This document shows positions 1 to 10,765 of a DNA stretch of 11,552 nucleotides, piece after piece. The stretch comes from Physocladia obscura (lineage: Eukaryota; Chytridiomycota; Chytridiomycetes; Chytridiales; Chytriomycetaceae): the NCBI GenBank assembly GCA_027596945.1, contig JADGJH010001172.1:1-11552 (forward strand). The letters run 5' to 3'. A program made the translations under genes and the position numbers. Within the stretch, counting starts at the first letter, position 1, and each line of letters starts with the position of its first letter. The notes beneath the pieces were generated by a model, which saw only the letters and a list, made by a program, of their open reading frames with translations, did no database searches and was not told where the DNA came from.

Positions 1-880
1 ATATATAAATCCTAAGCTTAACTCATTTATTTATTCATTCTTGGTGATTTTGGTCTAACTGTGTTCCAACTCTGTTTAAAATCTTTGGACTAATTTCTGA
101 TTCTTTGTGTCCTCAAAAATAAAGAATTGGGTTTTAAGATTATGTAAAGGCTCATCAACAGTCAGTATTCAATCACTCCCTTCTTTTTATTCCAGCCAAA
201 ATGTTTTCTGATGCTTTGACTGACTGACAGTTGCCATTTATTGCAACTTGATTAGCTTGCCAATTCATATAATTTAGATTATCTGAATTTGTTGCTACAC
301 AAGGAAACAGATTGTGCTATTTGAAGGGTGGAAATAGTGAAAGGCTTTCTTGTAAATGTGCTGCCTTAGGGTTTATTGTACACATTAAAAACCAATATCT
401 TCAAATCTGTAAAATCAGAAATTGCCACATTTTTTATAAATTCTTTGGAATGATCAGCTCTCCATCTGAGCTATAAATTCCAAAATAACAAGAGCAAGAT
501 TTGATTTGTAATTTTTGAAGATTCTGACTGAGATTATACTTTATTGTGCCCAATTACACAAGTTCAAGTGAACCCGCTTCTGCAATATTCAACATCCAGA
601 TGGGAAATGTGCTCACAAACTGCAGCAAGTACGTATTTTCAGTTAATGCCTGAAATGATGTTGAAGGTCTTTGTGTCAAGATTATTGGTGGGAGGGTAAC
701 AACTGAGTAAGGCAAACAAGTGGTTGATTTATGCAGTGCTCCTGAGAGGCTCTGTGCCCTTATAAATTGGACACACGAGGTATGCAGTGAGAACCATGAA
801 AATGGAAGGACAACACTCACTATTGATTGTTAAAAGATAAAATAAAATTTTCTTGAGATAACTTTCCTTACATTGTTGAA
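1..880. other. Intergenic or flanking region with no supported gene
   Basis: I see no convincing coding exon here on either strand. Open frames are short, such as one at 554-820 on the minus strand, and show no domain pattern. The sequence is AT-rich, with scattered AATAAA-like words on the plus strand (for example near 118-123) and one clear inverted repeat at 444-484. It could be a 3' UTR or a long intron of a gene to the left, but nothing in the sequence decides this. Confidence 0.5.
444..484. repeat. Imperfect stem-loop (inverted repeat)
   Basis: The outer arms TTTGGAAT (444-451) and ATTCCAAA (477-484) form 8 perfect pairs. The inner arms AGCTC (456-460) and GAGCT (468-472) form 5 more, around a 7-nt loop. 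A symmetric 4x4 internal loop separates the two helices. No adjacent tract of T or other known RNA-family feature marks its role. It could be a structured UTR element, a small MITE remnant, or chance in AT-rich DNA. Confidence 0.45.
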
Positions 881-1177
881 ATGGTTGGTTTTAATGAATC
901 AAAACCCTGCAAAATGGATACTACAGAAACAGTCAATTATCTTGGACTGATTGCATTTAAAGTCAGAAAATTTAATAAATCAGTGAAGTATTATAGTAAG
1001 GGTTCAGCCATGCAAGTTAAAATTTATGGTACCCATGAGTATGGGGAGATTGCAGCAGTTCTAAGCAATATTGGGCTCATTGCAATCAGTCAACGAGAAT
1101 TTAATCATGAATGGATTCTGATTAAAACTCATGAACAAAAAAACTACAAATTCATCAAGAGTAAAATTGGCTTATGA
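881..1177 (+). CDS. TPR-like short ORF (kinesin-light-chain-type repeat fragment), possibly a pseudogene or single exon
   Basis: This is a 98-codon ORF with ATG at 881 and TGA ending at 1177; an in-frame TGA lies upstream at 854-856. From residue about 20 it shows a helix-turn-helix pattern like tetratricopeptide repeats: YLGLIAFKVRKFNKSVKYY, then KIYG, then AAVLSNIGLIAISQREF. The two LG/IG positions are about 43 residues apart, close to the 42-residue period of kinesin-light-chain-type TPRs, which act as protein-binding scaffolds. Only about 1.5 repeats are present and key small residues are replaced (the Ala-27 position is Gly). That suggests a decayed copy, or one exon of a larger gene whose other exons I cannot find. 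The last 25 residues are Lys-rich and unlike TPR. It converges with the phosphodiesterase gene. The function is unknown. Confidence 0.4.
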   Translation: MVGFNESKPCKMDTTETVNYLGLIAFKVRKFNKSVKYYSKGSAMQVKIYGTHEYGEIAAVLSNIGLIAISQREFNHEWILIKTHEQKNYKFIKSKIGL

Positions 1178-1412
1178 CAAAAACTAAAGAAAAAAGACGA
1201 AAGAACTGTATGCCCATCTGAAGTGTAGATTGCTTGAGAATATACACAAATCAAGATGAGTGTTTTGGCAAATGATTCAAAAATTTTACTTTTCATGTTC
1301 TGCAATACTGTTTATTAAGCCTACTAGATAAAAAAAGTAAACTCAAATAATAATATACTGAAAAATTTCACATCAAATTTTAAAGATTTTGAAGGAGTGA
1401 GCAAACAAAAAA

Positions 1413-1451
<39 letters not shown>

Positions 1452-1480
1452 TAGAGAGAGAATTGAAAGCAAATAAAATT
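1178..1480. other. Convergent 3' intergenic region
   Basis: This stretch lies between the stop of the plus-strand TPR-like ORF and the stop of the minus-strand PDE9 gene, so it should carry both 3' ends. A minus-strand AATAAA at 1316-1311 lies about 165 nt past the PDE9 stop and is a plausible polyadenylation signal. A plus-strand AATAAA occurs at 1472-1477. The only other feature is the GA microsatellite. No gene is seen. Confidence 0.5.
1415..1461. repeat. (GA)n microsatellite
   Basis: An uninterrupted AG run covers about 1415-1445, followed by an interrupted continuation to about 1461. On the minus strand it reads as a (CT)n tract about 20-65 nt downstream of the PDE9 stop codon, so it is probably transcribed in the PDE9 3' UTR. 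The plus-strand open frame across it (Arg-Glu repeats) is an artefact of the repeat. Confidence 0.9.
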
Positions 1481-3374
1481 TCAAGAAGCAGGCTTAGCTT
1501 CCATCATTCCTTTGTAATACTCATGTGCTTTTTTAATTGGTTGTATAACAGGTTCATCCATATTGGGAAGAACTTTTGACACAAGCTCAAATAGAGGAAT
1601 CATGACAAATCCAATGAATCCAACCTGTGCACTAGGCTTTGTAACTTTTTCGCGATCCATAAAAGGAGCTGTTGGTAAACCGTCTTTCTTCTCCTTGTCA
1701 CTTTGACAAAAAAATTCTTCAAGAAGATTGTCAACCCACGGTTCAGAAATATGCTTTGGGCGGACTTCATTTGAAATATCGCTACATTTAATTATCATTT
1801 GAAGAAGCTAGTGTTGTGTTTATTTTGAATTTTCTGAAATAATACCAAAATACTCCTCACCAGTTGTCTTTGTGTTTGATCCTCGAAATTAAAATCCGCT
1901 GAGTATCCCTTGAATTTTGCCAAGATTTCTCCATGCTTCGCCATATCTGTGGCTAAAATGCAGTTAATAATTTGCTTGCGACATTCTCTGTACTGCGCTT
2001 CAGGCAGTGTTTTTAAAATGTTGAGCTTTGGATCGCGAAACATGGTGAATAAAACAGCTGGAATAAAAATAAATAATATTAGAGTTTCATAAACCAATAA
2101 AACTACTTTAAATTACTTACCAGCGTGATGGTTTTCAAGAGGAGAAATGTCGTTGTAGATGATCGTTAAATCTGTACTCGCGTTTATTTGGTAGGCGTTG
2201 TTCATACCCGGATGATCAAGATCATGCTGGTAAATAAATTCCCTAAGCAATAGTTATTGATTTCAAAATTCAAATCACTCACTCCAATAGTAGCACAAAT
2301 TAAAGCCAATTTTTCAAGAGGCGTCAACTTCGAAATTGTACCAGTCACATTGAGAATGCCATACATCTGTAATTGAAAACTGCATTAAACTACAAATATA
2401 TTCAGAGAATTCAAAGTGTGATATACCATTTGAGTTACACAAAAACAATGTTTAAAGTTATGAAATGGATTCGCGTTGTATGTCACGCTAACTCTTGCTA
2501 GAAAGTTTCTCAAAACATGAAGATTGATGTTAAATGTCTTGATAAGATCCAATTCTGCAAACATGTTTTCCATCAATCCAATAAGCTCAACTTCCGTATA
2601 ATCCCATATGTTAAAGGTTGGATGCTTAAGGTGCTCAGTTACATGAGAAGTGAAGACAGGGCGTGGAGTTGCCAGGATTTTTTCGACAGTTTCCGAATCA
2701 TATTGACTGCAACGGAGTAATGCCAGATGAAAAGTTGGGTCCGCATTTGGTTTTTGAGACTAATGAAAAAGTAAAATCAGAATAGAAATAATAATGCACA
2801 TAATAACACGTACAGCCGAGGGAGGAGCTGGAGGAATTGATATGACACCTGAAGCCAACTCGGCCGAAGGTATTACAGAGTTGCTGGCAATGGAAGCCAT
2901 GCGATTTCCAAGATCCGTTTTGGAACTGGTTGGAATTCTTTTTTCAAGTTCTAATACCTCATTTTTCAGTTTCGGAACTTCACCCATAACACTTGCAGTC
3001 GCTTTAAGTGACTCCATAAGTTTTTTCGATTCATCAGGAGCAATTCGTGAAGTTTTTGGAACTAAAAAAAAAATATTTAAGAAATCAAAGATAAAATAAA
3101 ATAAATAAAAATATCGCAATGTACCTAGCTTAACCCACAATTGATATGGAGTTTCACCTGAGTTTTTTGGAATATTCGGGCCAATAGGAAGTAAAGTTTT
3201 TGCTCCACTATACAGCTTCAAAACCGTATCATAGTCTGTATTCTGTTCTGATACTTCAGCTGCAGCGCAAAGAACCGACTTTATCTCCTTCGTCGTGTGG
3301 TTTGGTCTAATGCGAATCGATTCCACCTTTTTTCTGTCGTTTACCCTGACGAATATTTGAGAAGCGACGGTCAT
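1481..3374 (-). CDS. PDE9A: PDE9-family high-affinity cGMP phosphodiesterase (7 exons, 514 aa)
   Basis: The protein should hydrolyse cGMP to 5'-GMP in a two-metal class I PDE fold. My exons are 3374-3125, 3061-2814, 2759-2427, 2366-2283, 2226-2121, 2057-1861 and 1807-1481. All junctions are GT-AG and in phase, with introns of 53-63 nt. Residues 1-83 match the PDE9 N-terminal domain (KNSGETPY recalls human NSERTPY). Residues 90-130 look like a coiled coil. Residues about 190-505 are catalytic: NPFHNFKH (H266, H270), HDLDHPG (H306, D307), CSDISN (D416), and SAQVGF with the purine-clamp residues Q467 and F470. From memory of human PDE9A2 numbering (H252, H256, H292, D293, D402, Q453, F456), every one sits at a constant +14 offset. 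This supports the splice model with no indels across the domain. The start is the first ATG after an in-frame TAG at 3378-3380. The C-terminal tail is shorter than in the human protein. Family assignment is firm; cGMP preference is inferred. Confidence 0.95.
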
Positions 3375-3531
3375 TTTCTAGTCGCTTTTTCTGCCCTTTG
3401 TTTGCTTTCAAGTTGCCGCCGTCCATTGTTGCCTTCACAAATTTTGAAGGAATTTCACAGTAAAATTTTTGATAAGCCAATTCTGAATGAGAGCCCCGTT
3501 CCACCATTTTCCAAGTGAAAGTCGTCATCAC
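3307..3531 (-). promoter_or_regulatory. Upstream ORF (74 codons) overlapping the PDE9 start
   Basis: An ORF starts with tandem ATGs at 3531 and ends in TAG at 3307, in a different frame from PDE9. It overlaps the PDE9 start codon (3374-3372) by 68 nt. The predicted peptide is basic and Lys-rich in its second half, and I do not recognise it. If it lies in the mRNA it would act as an overlapping uORF and depress PDE9 translation. If the 5' end is defined by splicing at the CTAG just before the PDE9 ATG, the ORF would be absent from the mRNA. It could also be an unrelated small exon. Confidence 0.3.
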
Positions 3532-4112
3532 TTATTTTAATTTTACAGTTTTTTTCTTGCGACAACAAAAAAATGGCCGATTTTGACTTTGGACAGAAAA
3601 GTCTGCTGCAAAGTCCACCGAAAGTTTACTACATTTTTTGATTTTCAAAGTCAAGTCTCGTTCAAATTCGAATGGACAAAATTTAACGTGGTTGTTGAAA
3701 GCGGGAAAACTGCTGATAAAGAAACTAATATTTAATTTCTAGATTTCTACACAGTTTTGGAATAGATGAGAATGATGGTGAAATCAGGAAAAGCCTTGGC
3801 AATCCAATTTTCTTTGAATTTACTTGAAATATACTCAGAAATTCTCCTTGTTACTGTAAGTGCACAGCTGTTGGCTACATCGGCTCTGGTCTTTTCATCT
3901 ACTCTCAGTTTTTGAGTTTTCCAATTGTTTTTGCAACTAGTGAATGCAACAACAAAATTTGGCTTATTTATTTGTCCACTAACACTTGCTTCATTGAGTA
4001 TTCCGCTTCAATGGTCAATAAATTTTAGAAGACTTTTTAATTGATTTTGGCAAGCACACCAAACAAACAAAGAAAGTTTTGGAACTTTGGTTTTTAAAAT
4101 TGCTTTTGTAAT
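3375..4112. other. Intergenic region between DHX35 3' end and PDE9 5' end
   Basis: Both flanking genes are on the minus strand, so this stretch should hold the DHX35 3' UTR on the right and the PDE9 promoter and 5' UTR on the left. A minus-strand AATAAA at 3972-3967, 140 nt past the DHX35 stop, is a plausible polyadenylation signal. A small hairpin lies at 3585-3615. Apart from the upstream ORF described separately, I see no coding sequence and no tRNA or other RNA gene. Confidence 0.5.
3585..3615. repeat. Small hairpin in the PDE9 upstream region
   Basis: GACTTTG (3585-3591) pairs with CAAAGTC (3609-3615), and GAC (3592-3594) with GTC (3601-3603). The apical loop is AGAAAA, and there is a 5-nt one-sided bulge. 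A third CAAAGTC occurs at 3646-3652. The function is unknown and chance is possible. Confidence 0.3.
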
Positions 4113-7367
<3,255 letters not shown>

Positions 7368-7500
7368 CAGTTTTTACTTTTTTTTTTTTTTGAATTTTTT
7401 TATTGCTGCTCAGAAACCCTGACTGCACTTCAGTCTTCACCAATGTTGTAATATAGGTAGGCAATTTGTTTTTCATAGTATATTCTTCAATTTTAAATTA
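7368..7500 (-). promoter_or_regulatory. 133-bp RasGEF-DHX35 junction with poly(A) signal
   Basis: This spacer must hold the RasGEF 3' end and the DHX35 5' region. A minus-strand AATAAA at 7404-7399 lies about 97 nt after the RasGEF stop and about 32 nt before the DHX35 ATG. It is followed by an A-rich tract at 7396-7377. A cleavage site 10-30 nt past the signal would fall almost on the DHX35 start codon. This suggests overlapping or coupled transcripts. No TATA-like promoter is evident. Confidence 0.5.
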
Positions 7501-10500
7501 TTACTTTTCTGACTTTTCGCATTCAAGTGACATTTCCTTCAATTTGCTCATATTCTTTTCAACTGGCGGTTTGGAAATATAATTCTGAATGGGAGGTTTT
7601 TCCTCGCCCTTATATTCAACAGCAACAAGCGACACAATGTCCTTCACGCGGTTCCCCATCATCCGTAGTTTATCAAAGTTTATCATATTTTCAACGTATT
7701 TCGCATTTCCGTCGTTCATAAAGGTCAGATCTTTGAGATAGATTGCTGATAAATAAAAAATATATGCTTATTTTCGTTGTGTGTTGTTTTTAAAAGTATT
7801 TTTTAACACTTACGCAGGAATGGAACAATTGGGGGGACCGCTTTTGCAAGTAAATCCCGATAATTTTTCATATTTCGCGATGGGTCAATAATTTTCTCGA
7901 GCTCAGAATACACTGCTTTGGACTTTTCGGGAAGTGCCTGCGGAATTAAGTTGGAATTAAGTGAGTTTTACAAGAAGGAAAATAGAAAGCCGAACCTCCC
8001 ATGTCTTTTTTAATCGCGAAACGGGTGACAAACCAAGTCCAGACATTAACGAAAACAAAGAAAAAAAGTTGTTCGCTTCTTGGCAAGCCTTATTTTATTT
8101 TAGTTATAATTTTAAAACAAAAAAAAACAGAATTAAACCTTGGTTGTTAAAATAAATTTACTCAAGACAGCAACCCTCTTTTTCGCATCTTTTTGCATAA
8201 CAACCTCTGTCGCAACCCAATACGACTCTTTGTCAAACCGATCGATAAAGAAATTTAAATATGGTGTCATTTCGCGATCGCTACCCCAGATTTGATGCAA
8301 AAATTCTATTGGATGAATATTTCGAAATAACTTGAAATTATGTATGCAAATTTGGTGGCTCAAAACGTCCGGTGTTAATTCCATAATCATACTTTCTAAA
8401 ATTTTTCCTTTACGTTCAACCATTTTGTAATACGAATACAGTTCATCATATTTTTTTGCCTAATACGTGTAGAGAAAAATTAATAAAAACATAAATTATC
8501 AAGAAAATTTCTTTGTTTTATGCCTGCGATTCTATGAGATTCAAGAGAGCAGAACTTTGGGATCTTATGGTAATATCGTCGCTATACAAAAACTCTTGAG
8601 CGAATAGCTCTAATTGTGTCCTAAGCTCTGAACTCGATGCAAAGTCATGCCATTGAGTTTGAACCCATAAAGTCAAAGCAGAAGCAACACTTATTTGCAA
8701 TAAAGAATTGGCTGACAATAGGTATATAAATATAAAACAGTATTACCATTTCTGGATCGGAATTTTCATTATGCTGTAGTATTCAAGTTCTTCGGCAGTG
8801 CCGTTTTCGGGTGGTACACAGTTATATCGGGAGACTAGTTGACGAAAAAATTCTTCTGCCGGCATAAAATACCTATATGTTAGCAGAAAAGTTTCAACAA
8901 ATGCATGATCTGGAGTGAAAAATGTTCGTTAATTTGCTGTTTTTGATGAATAACAAACCATTCAATTCCGGAAAGGTTAATCTCGCAACTAATTTATGAG
9001 GAGCGCCTGCCATAATTTGCAATCTTGCAAGCAAAAAATAAATAAGTAGATTTATGCGAAAGATTCTCACCGTCCTTGAATGGTTTGCATCATCAGTATA
9101 TCAACTCCATCTTCACTAAAATAGGTAGACCGATATACTTTCGCCTCAGGAACAATGAAAACTTCCTCAACTTTCAATTCATTCACTATAGATCCCAAAG
9201 TCCTGTCCATTTCCACTGTTCTTTCAGCTGCATCATTTCGTTGGAAAGTGTGAGAGTCAAAATCAATATCTTCATGCCGCATGCAGATAAATTCAAGAAT
9301 AGCATCCAAGGGCGAGTCTGTTGGCGCACGGATTGTAATGGAACGGAAGTTTGGGAGAGTGACGAGGAGTGTGGCGTATTGCTTGTCGGGAATGTCGGCG
9401 GCAGCAACGGCGGTAGAGTCTAATCGCTTGCTTACTTCTTGAATTCCAGCTGTGTTTGAGCGTGATCGATTTGGGCGAATGCTGAGTTTTTTAAGCGTGG
9501 TCCCGTCTTTGGACAGGAATGCAGGTTTTCTTTTTTTCTTGTTTTCAGATGAAAATAATACCAAAAATACATACTGTGCACTGTCTGATCGTTCCATTTT
9601 TTCAACACCACTTGCATATGATGGACGACTTTCTGGAAGTATCGAAGACGACACTGAATCTTGGCGCTTAATTGAGCTTGTACTAGCAATACCGGCAGTT
9701 CCATTTGACAATATGCTGGTATCAGCTGCAGGGTCTGGTGCAACAGCCGAAAGTGACGTAGTTCCTGGGTTTGAAACTTCCTGATATAATTGAGATGTGG
9801 AAAGTTGCCGTTGATTTGGCTGCTGCTTCAACCGCTCAACGCTCGATCGGCCAGATGCTGTCCCACCACTGCTACCAGTAGAAACCTCCATTCCTTTAAA
9901 TGAAGACACTACGTCATTAGTACTTGGAACTGTCTTTTTGAACATATTTGCTTTCAGCAGATTCGCCGTACTCCCACCTCCAGTTCCAATATTAAACGCG
10001 CTGCTATTATTGTTTTTAGCAATACGCATTTCTTCACGCCCTTTCACTAGTACATCACTGTTACTTCCAAAAATTCCTGCGGCTGAGCCACCAGATGCGC
10101 CGCCACTATAGACGCCACTGACACGGGAAAGATTTCCATGGCTTACTGTTCCATTGAAGTCGTTTCCTGTAGCTGCAAACGCGTTCGTGTTTGCATCCAC
10201 GAGTTTGATGAAATCAACGTCCGAAAAATCAGCGAGCCGTTTGCGATGGTCGACAGCATTATTTTCGGTTCCATTACGGTGAACGATGGATAGTTTTAAG
10301 TTGGCACCGGGTGTTAGTTGCCGTTTTGCGCATACCGCGTTCAAGATTTCCGAGAACGGCATGGACTGGGTGACTTGGATAACGGTGCTTCCGGCGTTGG
10401 AGATGAAGACACGTATATATTTTGGACTTGATGTATCAGGAGCTGGAGGGGAAGGAGGTTCGGTCCAGTTTGAGGGACTGCGTTATTTTTATTTTTTATT

Positions 10501-10571
10501 TTAATAAGACAGGGACACAACTTTTGAGTGGAGGTTGACTACATTGCCCCTTCGACTGGGTGAAATGCCAT
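7501..10571 (-). CDS. RasGEF (CDC25-type exchange factor) with tandem N-terminal RBD/ubiquitin-like domains (9 exons, 870 aa)
   Basis: The protein should catalyse GDP-GTP exchange on a Ras-family GTPase, most likely Rap or Ras. Exons: 10571-10543, 10477-9071, 9023-8959, 8909-8747, 8689-8524, 8459-8139, 8088-7996, 7937-7814, 7745-7501. All are in phase, and all junctions are GT-AG except one GC donor. Domains: RBD/ubiquitin-like 1 at about 29-104 (YIRVFISNAGSTV...ILNAVCAKRQLTPG); a Ser/Gly/Asn-rich, probably disordered linker at 105-370; ubiquitin-like 2 at about 375-454 (YATLLVTLPNFRSITIRAP...LEFICMRHE); REM at about 478-595 (HKLVARLTF, FVETFLLTYRYFMPAEEF); CDC25 at about 640-865. CDC25 signatures are HNFKLFRNIHPIEFLHQIW, SYWVATEVVM...KKRVAVLSKFI, VSRLKKTWEALPEKSK, and YLKDLTFMNDGN with NFDKLRMM. 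The first exon (MAFHPVEGA) rests only on phase and splice signals. I see no cyclic-nucleotide, PDZ or DEP domain, so it is not a canonical EPAC or PDZ-GEF. The closest subfamily is unresolved. Confidence 0.88.
8460..8523 (-). other. GC-AG intron in the RasGEF gene
   Basis: The upstream exon ends TCGCAG and the intron begins GCATAA, ending TATTAG before GCAAAAAAATATG. No GT lies near this point. Removing 64 nt joins ESQ to AKKYDELY in frame between the REM and CDC25 domains. Of 37 introns in the window it is the only one not starting with GT. The upstream CAG| context is what GC donors usually need. Confidence 0.75.
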
Positions 10572-10765
10572 AATCGCTTTTGAATGAAAATATATGAAAG
10601 ATTTAGATGGTGTCGTCTACAATTAGGTTTGCACGGTAGGGCTATTATTCCAAAAAAACTGGCTATTGTCTTCAAAAAAATCCTATCACTTCTTTTTGTT
10701 CTTCCAAATCAAAAAATTATTAAAAAAAAAAGCAATGAAAAAAAGAAGAAAAAAAAACGAGAAAT
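10572..10765. promoter_or_regulatory. 194-bp divergent promoter region, RasGEF (-) and Tctex1 (+)
   Basis: The start codons of two divergent genes lie 194 bp apart, so both 5' UTRs and promoters must fit here. The half next to RasGEF carries a TATATGAAA-like word at about 10591-10599. The half next to Tctex1 is strongly A-rich on the plus strand (10674-10765). Short plus- and minus-strand ORFs here are low-complexity artefacts. Shared regulation is possible but is inferred from spacing only. Confidence 0.55.

Noticed and set aside
554..820. 88-codon minus-strand ORF
   Set aside because: It has no domain pattern, no supporting splice partners and no recognisable family. It fits a chance frame.
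1397..1579. Plus-strand ORF with Arg-Glu repeats
   Set aside because: It is the translated GA microsatellite plus the antisense of the last PDE9 exon.
3655..3685. tRNA B-box-like word (GTTCAAATTCG)
   Set aside because: No A box, acceptor stem or cloverleaf could be drawn upstream at the right spacing.
9076..9423. Plus-strand ORFs across the RasGEF exon 2 (9076-9423, 9452-9784)
   Set aside because: They are antisense shadows of the well-supported ubiquitin-like 2 and linker coding sequence.
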